Positions 1 through 8,030 of a DNA stretch of 64,000 bases are shown piece by piece. The DNA lies in the NCBI GenBank assembly GCA_964616465.1, contig CAZTTO010000013.1, positions 29,850 through 93,849 on the forward strand, written 5' to 3'. The DNA is from JAFLBI01 sp964616465 (lineage in GTDB: Bacteria; Bacteroidota; Bacteroidia; Chitinophagales; Chitinophagaceae). The notes under the pieces were generated by a model. It saw only the letters and a list, made by a program, of their open reading frames with translations. It ran no database searches and was not told where the DNA came from. The stretch's first letter is position 1; the number at the start of each line of letters is the position of its first letter. The translations under genes were made by a program, and so were the position numbers.

Positions 1-2
1 TG

Positions 3-134
3 CTAATTATGGTTGGTGTTGTATTAGATACTTTGCAACAAATTGAAACCTATCTATTAATGCGCCAATACGATGGCTTAATGAAGAGTGGTCGCGTACA
101 AGGAAGACAAACAGTTGGTTCGTCTCCTATATAA
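3..134 (+). CDS. secY: Protein translocase subunit SecY, C-terminal end (partial)
   Basis: The window opens inside this gene; only the last 43 codons and the TAA stop are present. The visible peptide contains VVLDTLQQIETYLLMRQYDG and ends in KSGRVQGRQ-TVGSSPI, the typical last transmembrane segment and cytoplasmic tail of SecY in Bacteroidota. SecY forms the protein-conducting channel of the inner membrane with SecE and SecG. It normally sits at the end of the spc ribosomal-protein operon, so the ribosomal genes should lie just outside the left edge. A clear terminator follows at once. Confidence 0.88.
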   Translation, partial: LIMVGVVLDTLQQIETYLLMRQYDGLMKSGRVQGRQTVGSSPI

Positions 135-157
135 TGGCTCATAAATATATAATTTTG

Positions 158-199
158 ACCTGTCGGCTTATAACCGACAGGTTTCATTTTTTTAAAAAC
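158..199 (+). terminator. Rho-independent terminator after secY
   Basis: A perfect 9-bp stem ACCTGTCGG / CCGACAGGT (158-166 and 174-182) with a 7-base loop is followed by a T-rich stretch. It lies between the secY stop and the methionine aminopeptidase start, so it probably ends or attenuates the ribosomal-protein transcript. Confidence 0.8.
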
Positions 200-219
200 A
201 GATGTTTAGACCGAATGGT

Positions 220-1041
220 ATGATGATATCAAAAACACAAGACGAATTGGTGCTCATGAAAGAAGCTGCCATGCTGGTTAGTCAAACATTGGCTGAAGTA
301 GCGGCTGTTTTAAAACCAGGCATGACAACCATGCAATTAGATGCATTGTGCAACCAATTCGTGCGCGATAAAGGCGCAATTCCATCTTTCTATCAATACC
401 ATGGTTATCCACATAATATTTGTGCGTCCGTTAATGATGTAGTAGTACACGGATTTCCGAATAATATTCCAATAAAAGAAGGTGATATTGTATCTATTGA
501 TATGGGAGTTATTTGGAAAGGATGGCACGGCGATCATGCTTATACTTTTGCAATGGGTAATGTTGATGAGGCATCTTTACAGCTCATTCGTGTTACAAAA
601 GAAAGTTTGTATTTGGGAATTGAAAAAGCAATAACAGGCAATAGAGTTGGTGATATTTCTTTTGCTATACAGTCGCATACAGAAAAGAAACATGGATATG
701 GTGTAGTGAGAGAGTTAGTGGGACATGGATTAGGAAGAAGCTTGCATGAAGATCCACAAGTTCCCAACTATGGAAAACGTGGTACTGGTCCGAAGTTGAA
801 AGAGAATTTAGTATTGGCTATTGAACCTATGATTAACATGGGCAAAAAGGAGGTATATACAGAAAGTGATGGTTGGACAGTAAGAACAATCGATGGAAAA
901 CCATCGGTTCATTTTGAGCATGATGTATGTGTGAAAAAAGATAAAGCCATTATATTATCAGATTATAGCATCATTGAAGCCGCAGAACAGAAGAATCCAT
1001 ATTTAAATACTTCCTATTATTCTGCAACTAAGAATGCCTAA
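220..1041 (+). CDS. map: Methionine aminopeptidase, type I
   Basis: Removes the initiator methionine from nascent proteins in the cytosol. All five metal ligands of the family are visible; counted from an upstream in-frame ATG at 202 they are D100 (SIDMG), D111 (HGDHAY), H175 (GHGLGRSLHEDP), E208 (AIEPM) and E239 (HFEHD), with the substrate His in VVHGFP. The frame is open from ATG 202, but the family normally starts just before the KT-x-x-E motif, so the ATG at 220 (or 223) is preferred. The gene follows secY as in many bacteria, but infA and rpmJ do not come next. Its 3' end overlaps the next gene by 8 bases, implying co-transcription and translational coupling. Confidence 0.9.
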   Translation: MMISKTQDELVLMKEAAMLVSQTLAEVAAVLKPGMTTMQLDALCNQFVRDKGAIPSFYQYHGYPHNICASVNDVVVHGFPNNIPIKEGDIVSIDMGVIWKGWHGDHAYTFAMGNVDEASLQLIRVTKESLYLGIEKAITGNRVGDISFAIQSHTEKKHGYGVVRELVGHGLGRSLHEDPQVPNYGKRGTGPKLKENLVLAIEPMINMGKKEVYTESDGWTVRTIDGKPSVHFEHDVCVKKDKAIILSDYSIIEAAEQKNPYLNTSYYSATKNA

Positions 1042-2293
1042 TACAAAGAAAGTTTTATGCGTTGTAGGCGGTGGTGCAGCAGGTTTCTTTTGTGCAATCC
1101 AAGCCGCTACACTTCAAGAAAATCTTCGTGTTATTATTCTAGAAAAGACAGGTAAAATTTTACAAAAAGTAAAAATTAGTGGAGGCGGAAGATGCAATGT
1201 AACACATGCCTGTTTTGAAATTCCCACTTTATCCAAAAAGTATCCAAGAGGAGAAAACTTTTTAAAAAAGAGTCTTCATTGGTTTTCTCCCAAAGACACT
1301 ATACAATGGTTTGCAGATAGAGGAGTTACCATTGTAGAAGAAGCCGATGGAAGAATGTTTCCTTCCACCAATCAATCACAAACAATTATAGATTGTTTGA
1401 TGCGTGAGGTAAATCGACTTCAAATTGAAATTCGTTATCATGCAGGTGTTCAATCCATTCAAAAGAATGAATACTTTCAATTGAGTTTACAAAGTGCTGA
1501 GCAACTCAGTGCAGATTATGTTTGCATAGCCGTAGGCGGTTACCCTTCGCTGCAGCAGTTCGATTGGTTGCAGTCGTTGGGACATACCATTGTACCGCCC
1601 GTGCCCTCACTTTTTACATTCAATCTTCCTAAGCATCCTATTACATCACTAATGGGAGTGAGTGTTCCCAATGTATTGGTTAAGGTAAATGGAACATCAA
1701 TTAAGCAAGAAGGTCCCATACTAATTACGCATTGGGGTTTAAGTGGACCTGCTGTTTTAAAAGCATCGGCATGGGGAGCAACTGAACTAGCAGCTTTGAA
1801 GTACCAATTTACAGCTACCATAAATTGGTTGCATGCTTTTAATTTTAACGAACAGGATGTACGTGCTCAATGGAATGATCAAAGATCAAAATTTAGTACT
1901 CAAAAAATTGCTGCTAAATCTATGTTCAATTTGCCTATTCGTTTATGGCAGTTTTTAGTTGCATCAGCAGGTATTCAAGATCATCAGAATTGGTCAACTT
2001 TACAAAGTGAACAACAAAAATTATTGACTAAGTATCTATTGGCATACGAAGTACAAGTGTCTGGCAAAACCACCTTCAAAGAGGAGTTTGTTACAGCAGG
2101 AGGTATATCACTCTCTGAAGTTGACGTAAATACAATGCAAAGTAAAAAAATAGAAGGCTTGTATTTTGCAGGAGAGATACTCAATGTAGATGGTGTAACG
2201 GGAGGATTTAACTTTCAGCATGCGTGGACAAGCGGGTGGATTGCAGCTAAGTCAATAGCTCATTCCCTTAAAGATGTAAGTGTCCAATCATAA
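1034..2293 (+). CDS. HI0933/YhiN-family flavoprotein oxidoreductase
   Basis: A 419-residue FAD protein. The N-terminal dinucleotide-binding motif VVGGGAAGFFCAI lies at about residues 10-22, followed by the family signature KISGGGRCNVTH near residue 47, and the C-terminal second FAD motif FAGEILNVDGVTGGFN near residue 375. These are the marks of the HI0933-like (aminoacetone-oxidase-like) family, whose physiological substrate is poorly defined. It starts 8 bases inside the methionine aminopeptidase gene and is probably in the same transcript. Its 3' end overlaps the convergent DUF547 gene by 34 bases. The family assignment is firm; the reaction is not. Confidence 0.85.
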   Translation: MPNTKKVLCVVGGGAAGFFCAIQAATLQENLRVIILEKTGKILQKVKISGGGRCNVTHACFEIPTLSKKYPRGENFLKKSLHWFSPKDTIQWFADRGVTIVEEADGRMFPSTNQSQTIIDCLMREVNRLQIEIRYHAGVQSIQKNEYFQLSLQSAEQLSADYVCIAVGGYPSLQQFDWLQSLGHTIVPPVPSLFTFNLPKHPITSLMGVSVPNVLVKVNGTSIKQEGPILITHWGLSGPAVLKASAWGATELAALKYQFTATINWLHAFNFNEQDVRAQWNDQRSKFSTQKIAAKSMFNLPIRLWQFLVASAGIQDHQNWSTLQSEQQKLLTKYLLAYEVQVSGKTTFKEEFVTAGGISLSEVDVNTMQSKKIEGLYFAGEILNVDGVTGGFNFQHAWTSGWIAAKSIAHSLKDVSVQS

Positions 2294-3087
2294 TCTAAAT
2301 AGCGGAGTTTGTAGTTCTTATGTGAATCATCAATTAGTTTATATTCACGGAGAATTTTCATGATTCCTTTTTTGCCCCCAAAATCTCCTTTATACCAAAA
2401 AAATAATTTTGGTATCCAAATTTCTTCTTTAGTGGTATTAATAGAACATAGTTGTAAGTAATTTTTTGTAGCAAGATGTAACTGTTGATCTAATAACAAA
2501 CTGTTATAAGCCGCAATAGGAGGACAGCTTATAGCTCCGCAGTTTAAAGCAAAGTGTATTCTCCAATCAAGTTGACGGATTCTTGCACTTTTTTCCCAAG
2601 AACTAGGAAATGGTTTCGTTAGGTATCCTTGGCTCCACCAAATGGATGATTTTCTGAGTAATCCATGTTCAATATCATTTAAGCTAAGTATTCGTTTACC
2701 AATTTTAATTTGTTTGGTTTTAAAAAACTTGGATCTATGATCATACAATGATTTATTATGATTCAACAGCTCAATCACATAAGCATTGTAAAGATTTATC
2801 CAAATGGTAGCTTTTGCATTTTCATCTTGTAGATTCATTAGCGCTGTGTCAATACCATCCCTCGATAAATCAGTTAAAAAAGATTTAGAGTCTAGTCCTC
2901 TTCGTGTATTTTTAAGAAAATCGATAGATAATTTTTCCAGGAAATGAGGTGTTATTTGGGCTTGGTTGGTACTCATAATCATGTATAAAGTCAAGCATAG
3001 AAGCCCTCTTACGACCACTTTTTTAAGGCCTAGTTTGTAATTATTTGAAAGACAATGCTTTAAAGCCGCCGACGGGATTCCATTCAT
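2260..3087 (-). CDS. DUF547 domain protein, probably exported
   Basis: A 275-residue protein with the DUF547 core: ATIWINLYNAYVIELL near residue 90, a KSSIWWSQGY segment near 145, and IHFALNCGAISCPP near 178, a conserved Asn-Cys-Gly block followed by SCPP. A basic stretch and a hydrophobic run (GLLCLTLYMIM, about 28-38) look like a signal peptide, so the protein probably acts in the envelope. DUF547 members have no settled biochemical role. The long pre-signal N-terminus is unusual, but no other in-frame ATG precedes the hydrophobic segment. The 3' end runs 34 bases into the convergent flavoprotein gene. Confidence 0.8.
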   Translation of the reverse strand: MNGIPSAALKHCLSNNYKLGLKKVVVRGLLCLTLYMIMSTNQAQITPHFLEKLSIDFLKNTRRGLDSKSFLTDLSRDGIDTALMNLQDENAKATIWINLYNAYVIELLNHNKSLYDHRSKFFKTKQIKIGKRILSLNDIEHGLLRKSSIWWSQGYLTKPFPSSWEKSARIRQLDWRIHFALNCGAISCPPIAAYNSLLLDQQLHLATKNYLQLCSINTTKEEIWIPKLFFWYKGDFGGKKGIMKILREYKLIDDSHKNYKLRYLDYDWTLTSLRE

Positions 3088-3143
3088 TATAACAAATTAA
3101 TCAAAAAGTTTCAATGAAATGCAATAGAGTCGCGGATTTCAAG

Positions 3144-3151
3144 TAATTTTG
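3144..3151 (+). promoter_or_regulatory. Bacteroidota -7 promoter box of rpsA
   Basis: TAATTTTG matches the TAnnTTTG consensus exactly and lies 31 bases before the rpsA ATG, in the gap between two divergent genes. No good TTTG -33 box is seen at the expected spacing. Confidence 0.55.
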
Positions 3152-3182
3152 CAGCCCCGAATAAAACAATCGGGATATTTTT

Positions 3183-5069
3183 ATGAATTTATTTTTCAAA
3201 CAATTAAACGCTGATGCACAGGAACAGGCTGCAGCTTCTGAGGAAGTAGCACCGGTTACAGCGACAACAACTGCACCTGTGGAGGTAGAAACAGCTCACG
3301 ATGATTTTGATTGGAGCATTGACAAGCGCAATGTGAGTCATTACAACGAAGCAGATAAAGCTAAGTACGACAAAGTGTACGAAGCAACTTTCGTTTCTAT
3401 TGAAGATGGTACTATCATGAATGGTACTGTTGTAGGTTTAACTAAAACAGACGTTGTTGTAAACATTGGTTTCAAGAGCGATGGTTTAGTAAGCTTAAAC
3501 GAATTCCGCGATAACCAAGGTTTGAAACTTGGTGATGTTGTGGAAGTTTTGGTGGTTGAGAAAGAAGACAGAAATGGTCATCTTTATTTAAGCCGTAAGC
3601 AAGCTCGTACACAGCGTGCTTGGGAAAGAATTGTTGAAGTACACAAGACTGGTGAAGTTGTTACTGGTACTGTTACTAGCAAGACTAAGGGTGGTTTGAT
3701 TGTAGATGTATTTGGAATGGAAACATTCTTACCAGGTTCTCAAATTGATGTGAAGCCTGTTACAGATTACGATCAGTTTGTTAATAAGACTATGGAGTTC
3801 AAAGTTGTTAAGATCAACGAGAACATTAAGAATGCTGTAGTATCTCACAAAGCTCTTATTGAAAGCGATATTGAAGCACAACGTGCTCAAATCATCAGCA
3901 CACTAGAAAAAGGACAGGTATTGGAAGGTACTGTAAAGAACATCACAGACTTCGGTGCTTTCATGGACTTAGGTGGTTTGGATGGTTTGTTGTACATCAC
4001 AGATATTTCTTGGGGAAGAATTTCTCACCCAAGCGAAGTGGTGAAGTTGGATCAGAAATTACAAGTGGTTGTATTAGATTTCGACGACGACAAGAAGCGT
4101 ATCAGCCTTGGTTTAAAGCAATTGACTCCACATCCTTGGGATGTGCTGCCTGAAGGTTTAGCTGAAGGTGCAGTTGTTAAAGGTAAGGTTGTAAATATTG
4201 AAGATTACGGTGCTTTCCTTGAGATTAGTCCTGGTGTTGAAGGTCTAGTACACGTATCTGAAATTACTTGGGCAAACACTCCAATCAACGCGAAGGAATT
4301 CTTCAAGTTGAATGATGAGCATGAAGCTAAAGTTGTAACCTTAGATAAAGATAGCCGCAAAATGAGTCTTTCTATCAAGCAAATGACAGAAGATCCATGG
4401 AGCACAATTGAAAACAAATTCCCAGAAAGCAGCAAGCACGAAGGTCTGGTGAAGAACATCACTCCTTATGGTGTGTTTGTTGAATTAGAAGCTGGTATTG
4501 GTGGTATGATCCACATCAGCGACTTAAGCTGGTTGAAGAGATTTAACCATCCTTCTGACTATGTAAAAGTTGGCGAGAAGATCGATATCATTATCATGGG
4601 TATTGATAAGGAAAACAGAAAGTTGCAACTTGGACACAAGCAACTAGAAGAAGATCCTTGGAATGCACTTGAAGAAACTTTTGCATTAAACTCAATTCAT
4701 GAGGGTACTGTTATCCGCAAAGATGACAAAGGTGCTGTAGTACAATTACCTTATGGATTAGAAGGCTTTGCTCCTAACCGTCACTTAGCAAAAGAAGATG
4801 GTAAGAGTGTAGGTGCTGATGAGACTGCTTCTTTCATGGTGATTGAATTTGATCGTAATGAAAAGAGAATTGTATTGAGTCATGCACGTTTGTGGGAACA
4901 AGCAAAAGTAGAAGAGAAGGAAGCTGCTAAGAAAGAAGCTCGCTCAGATGCTGATAAAACTAAGAAAGCTGTGAAGAATATTCAGAGCAAGGTTGAAAAA
5001 GCAACATTGGGTGATTTAGGTGCTTTGGCAGATATCCGCGCTAAACTTGAGGAAGGCGAAGGAAAGTAA
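3183..5069 (+). CDS. rpsA: 30S ribosomal protein S1
   Basis: A 628-residue protein with six S1 RNA-binding repeats. The first two are diverged (from about residues 77 and 157); the next four each begin with a G-x-V-x-x-I-x-x-[FY]-GAF/V pattern (for example GTVKNITDFGAFMDLGGLDG). The N-terminus has an Ala/Glu/Val-rich extension of about 45 residues, and the C-terminus ends in a Lys/Glu-rich helix. S1 binds mRNA on the 30S subunit during initiation. Codon use is markedly more biased than in neighbouring genes (repeated GGT, AAG, TTG, GAA), as expected for high expression. It has its own promoter box and a strong terminator. Confidence 0.96.
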   Translation: MNLFFKQLNADAQEQAAASEEVAPVTATTTAPVEVETAHDDFDWSIDKRNVSHYNEADKAKYDKVYEATFVSIEDGTIMNGTVVGLTKTDVVVNIGFKSDGLVSLNEFRDNQGLKLGDVVEVLVVEKEDRNGHLYLSRKQARTQRAWERIVEVHKTGEVVTGTVTSKTKGGLIVDVFGMETFLPGSQIDVKPVTDYDQFVNKTMEFKVVKINENIKNAVVSHKALIESDIEAQRAQIISTLEKGQVLEGTVKNITDFGAFMDLGGLDGLLYITDISWGRISHPSEVVKLDQKLQVVVLDFDDDKKRISLGLKQLTPHPWDVLPEGLAEGAVVKGKVVNIEDYGAFLEISPGVEGLVHVSEITWANTPINAKEFFKLNDEHEAKVVTLDKDSRKMSLSIKQMTEDPWSTIENKFPESSKHEGLVKNITPYGVFVELEAGIGGMIHISDLSWLKRFNHPSDYVKVGEKIDIIIMGIDKENRKLQLGHKQLEEDPWNALEETFALNSIHEGTVIRKDDKGAVVQLPYGLEGFAPNRHLAKEDGKSVGADETASFMVIEFDRNEKRIVLSHARLWEQAKVEEKEAAKKEARSDADKTKKAVKNIQSKVEKATLGDLGALADIRAKLEEGEGK

Positions 5070-5094
5070 TTTCCTTCATAGGTATAGTTTGCTG

Positions 5095-5125
5095 ATCCCT
5101 CGCAGAAATGCGAGGGATTTTTTTA
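5095..5125 (+). terminator. Strong rho-independent terminator after rpsA
   Basis: A perfect 10-bp stem ATCCCTCGCA / TGCGAGGGAT (5095-5104 and 5109-5118) with a GAAA tetraloop, followed by seven T. It is the clearest terminator in the window. The T-run reaches the stop of the convergent HAD gene. Confidence 0.93.
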
Positions 5126-5785
5126 TTGGTTAATCAAATCAAAATGAAGTTCTCCAAAGTTTTGAAGAGACGATAGTTTTAAGTCGGCAGCAGCCCATCT
5201 ATCTTCTTTTAACTGTGAAATATGAGGAACAACCACACATTTCATTCTTGCTGCTTTTGCAGCAATCATTCCGTTAAATGAATCTTCAAAACAAACACAT
5301 TGAGTAGGATGAGCACCTAATTTCTGTGCACAATTTAAGTAAACCATAGGATGTGGTTTACCGTATTCCATATCTTCTGCCGATGAAATAGCTTGAAGAT
5401 CATTTCCAATGCCACACATACTTGTAACAACTTCTATTAGTTCGTGTGGAGATGAAGTGGCTAATCCAATCTTTAATCCTTTTCGCTTGAAAAAATCAAA
5501 AATGTATTGCACGCCAGGCATCACAGATCCTTTTACTTGAACTTTTTCAATAACAAGATCAATTATTTTCTTTTCTGCTCTGGCCAGCTCTTGATCGCCA
5601 ATTTGAAAATAAGTAAACCACCAATGTACAAACTCTCTTGTTCTAAGTCCTGTGGTGGTTTTATATTGCTCTTCAGATAAACTTACACCATACTCGCGAA
5701 AAATTTCATCAGCAGCCTCACCCCACAAAGGTTCACTATCAATCAATAAGCCATCCATATCAAAAATGACTGTATTTAGTCGCAT
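5123..5785 (-). CDS. HAD-superfamily phosphatase (beta-phosphoglucomutase / HxpB-like)
   Basis: A 220-residue HAD hydrolase. Motif I is FDMDGLLIDSEPLW at residues 8-21 (nucleophile first Asp), motif II the Thr/Ser in LATSSPHE near 113, motif III Lys in EYGKPHPMVY near 145, and motif IV CFEDSFNGMIAA near 165. The DSEP sequence and helical cap make it resemble hexitol- or 2-deoxyglucose-6-phosphatases and beta-phosphoglucomutases. Small phosphorylated sugars or alcohols are likely substrates, but specificity cannot be read from sequence. A near-consensus -7 box (TATCTTTA, minus strand, 5802-5809) lies 16 bases upstream of the start. Confidence 0.85.
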   Translation of the reverse strand: MRLNTVIFDMDGLLIDSEPLWGEAADEIFREYGVSLSEEQYKTTTGLRTREFVHWWFTYFQIGDQELARAEKKIIDLVIEKVQVKGSVMPGVQYIFDFFKRKGLKIGLATSSPHELIEVVTSMCGIGNDLQAISSAEDMEYGKPHPMVYLNCAQKLGAHPTQCVCFEDSFNGMIAAKAARMKCVVVPHISQLKEDRWAAADLKLSSLQNFGELHFDLINQ

Positions 5786-5842
5786 AATTTCTTATTTGCG
5801 CTAAAGATAAGTCACCAAACTATTGCTTGCCAAATACCATTG

Positions 5843-6559
5843 TTATTGCAATGCAAAAACAATATTTACTTCATATTGAATCTTAATTTTCTTATAGTCG
5901 GCTTGTGCATTTTGAGTTGATTCAGATACAGCCATATCTGCTCTTAGCATCATATTAGAAGCCATGGGTCTTATATATCCTTCTCCAACTTCAACTGGCT
6001 TATAAATAGTAATTGCATGACCCAACTTTTCTCCAATTGCTTCGCACATCCAACTTGCATTCTTTTTTGCGTCAATAAGGGCTTCTTTCTGTACTTCCAG
6101 TTTAATCTTTTCTATGTCGGAATGTGAAGTTTTTGCAATAAAAAACTGCTGTGTTGCTTCATCATCTAACAGTTGAACCAATTGATCGATCTGGCTGGTT
6201 TTATTGAGCTGAACTTGGTACTGTATTCCTGCCATTAAGCTTGGATCTTTTTTCTTTTTCTTTTGAAGCCAAGGATTAGAGCCATCATAACCTTGATACG
6301 AAACAATGGAAATAAGGCTGTCTGCAATACCCAACCCTTTACACGCTTTCAAAAATTGTTGTTGAATGTTAGATAGGTCTATTTTACCTATGTTCTTTTT
6401 TTCGTATTCCCTTAGTTCAATTTGTACGAAAATTTGATTCGGGGTTATTTCCCTAAAGGACATTCCTGATGCTTGGATCGTTCTAGATTCTTTTGCTTGT
6501 TGACCAAATGAAATGGTTTGATACAATGCTAAAAGAAGAAAAAGTGCTAAGTTTTTCAT
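5843..6559 (-). CDS. SIMPL-domain (DUF541) periplasmic protein
   Basis: A protein of about 238 residues starting with a classical signal peptide (MKNLALFLLLALYQTISFG, cleavage near GQQ). I chose the ATG at 6559 because it starts that signal; an in-frame ATG lies six codons upstream. The rest has the SIMPL/DUF541 layout: an N-terminal beta-strand segment (SGMSFREITPNQIFVQIELR), a central helical segment, a paired segment beginning GIQYQVQLNKTSQIDQLVQLLD, and EKIKLEVQKEALIDAKKNA before the C-terminal strands. Members occur in the periplasm or envelope and have no established catalytic role. Confidence 0.82.
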   Translation of the reverse strand: MKNLALFLLLALYQTISFGQQAKESRTIQASGMSFREITPNQIFVQIELREYEKKNIGKIDLSNIQQQFLKACKGLGIADSLISIVSYQGYDGSNPWLQKKKKKDPSLMAGIQYQVQLNKTSQIDQLVQLLDDEATQQFFIAKTSHSDIEKIKLEVQKEALIDAKKNASWMCEAIGEKLGHAITIYKPVEVGEGYIRPMASNMMLRADMAVSESTQNAQADYKKIKIQYEVNIVFALQ

Positions 6560-6674
6560 TTTTATAAGAGGATGCATGATGCTTAAGAATTACATAAACT
6601 GAAATTTAACGATAAATGGATTAACAATTATTTAATATTTCCTATTTTGCAACCGAACAATTGCCCCCAGCTGT

Positions 6675-7442
6675 ATGCAAGTAGTAGAACAAATTAAAAC
6701 TGCCAATCCCATCAGGTCCATAATTTATGGTCTGGTTGGTCTCGCATCCTATCCGGGATTAACTATGTTCAACAAAATAAAGATTGAGGGTACAGAGCAT
6801 TTAAAAGACTTACCTAAGAATAATGTGCTTTTTGTAAGTAATCATCAGACCTATTTTGCTGATGTTATTACATTCCTACATATTTTCTGTGCGGTTAAAT
6901 GGCGCAAGGAAAACAAGTTGGGTATTCCTTACTACCTGTTGAACCCTTTTACTAATGTATATTTTGTTGCTGCCAAAGAAACAATGGACGGTAGTTGGAT
7001 CAGCCGAGTTTTTAAAATGGCTGGGGCTTTAACCGTTAAGCGTACTTGGAGAGCTGAAGGTGTAGATGTGAAAAGAAATAGGGATGAAAGCGATACCCAA
7101 AAAATTGATGAGGCCTTGAGAAAAAGCTGGGTTATTACTTTCCCGCAGGGCACCACTAAGCCTTTTGCTCCAGGTAAAAAAGGCACAGCTCATATTATAA
7201 AAAATAATCAGCCTGTTGTTGTTCCTGTTGTTATTAATGGCTTTTGGAGGGCATTTAATAAGAAAGGCCTATCATTTAAAAAGACTGGTTCTCAACTTAC
7301 CGTTCGATTTAAAGAACCCATGATAATTGATTATACTCAGCCAGTAGATGCCATTTTAGATCAGGTGATGGATGCTATTGAACAAAGCAGAAAGTTCATG
7401 CTTCGTAGCAAACACCACCTGATGGAAGGTATCGATAAATAA
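6675..7442 (+). CDS. PlsC-like lysophospholipid acyltransferase with variant motifs
   Basis: A 255-residue protein of the PlsC acyltransferase fold: an N-terminal hydrophobic segment, SNHQTYFADV at residues 55-64, and FPQGTT at 156-161. The family normally acylates lysophosphatidic acid in the inner membrane. Both signature blocks are unusual. The catalytic H-x4-D is H-x5-D here (H57, D63), and the second block reads FPQGTT rather than FPEGTR, losing the acidic and basic residues. It is otherwise intact and starts from its own promoter region (CCTATTTTGC near 6641). It could use a non-standard acyl acceptor such as an ornithine- or sphingo-lipid (inference). Confidence 0.78.
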   Translation: MQVVEQIKTANPIRSIIYGLVGLASYPGLTMFNKIKIEGTEHLKDLPKNNVLFVSNHQTYFADVITFLHIFCAVKWRKENKLGIPYYLLNPFTNVYFVAAKETMDGSWISRVFKMAGALTVKRTWRAEGVDVKRNRDESDTQKIDEALRKSWVITFPQGTTKPFAPGKKGTAHIIKNNQPVVVPVVINGFWRAFNKKGLSFKKTGSQLTVRFKEPMIIDYTQPVDAILDQVMDAIEQSRKFMLRSKHHLMEGIDK

Positions 7443-7445
7443 AAT

Positions 7446-7991
7446 TTATTGGTTGTTTTCTTCTGGAATGAAAATTGCTTTTAACTCATTCGCATCATCC
7501 GGCTTCATTTTTCCAGCTAAGATTAATCGCAACTGTCTTCTCCTTAATGCACCGTGGTAATGTCTGGTTTCTTCTTCTGTTTCAGGAATTAACTCAGGAA
7601 CTTTTCTTGGCTTTCCATTTGGATCTAATGCAACAAATGTGTAGAAAGCTTCATTGCTTTCATATTTATATTGATGCAATAAATCTTCACCCCATACTTT
7701 CAAATGAATTTCCATAGATGTATTGAATGCTCTTGAAACTTTTGCTTCAATACGCACCACGTTACCTAATTTGATTGGGTTCTTAAAACTGATATTATCA
7801 ACTGAGGCAGTCATGCTAGGGGCATTGCAATGCTTTCCAGATGCAATACCAGCCGCAATATCCATCCAATACATCAATCTGCCCCCCATTAAATTTCCAA
7901 ATGTATTTGTATCGTTTGGAAGGACTAATTCATTCATTACCACTAAGGTCTCACTAGCTTTTTTAGCGTCCATATCTTCAATTTGTTGCAA
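7446..7991 (-). CDS. Hotdog-fold acyl-CoA thioesterase
   Basis: A 181-residue single-hotdog thioesterase of the YciA/BFIT class. The N-terminal part has PNDTNTFGNLMGGRLMYWMD (residues 26-45), in which the N-x-x-GG-x-x-M-x-x-x-D pattern carries the active-site residues, followed by ASVDNISFKNPIKLGNVV. The family hydrolyses acyl-CoA to free acid and CoA in the cytosol. A second ATG 18 bases downstream is an alternative start. It is convergent with the acyltransferase, three bases apart, and downstream of the dipeptide epimerase on the same strand. Confidence 0.85.
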   Translation of the reverse strand: MQQIEDMDAKKASETLVVMNELVLPNDTNTFGNLMGGRLMYWMDIAAGIASGKHCNAPSMTASVDNISFKNPIKLGNVVRIEAKVSRAFNTSMEIHLKVWGEDLLHQYKYESNEAFYTFVALDPNGKPRKVPELIPETEEETRHYHGALRRRQLRLILAGKMKPDDANELKAIFIPEENNQ

Positions 7992-8030
7992 AGATACGTT
8001 GGAGACTAGGAGAGACCATAGTAAATGCAG

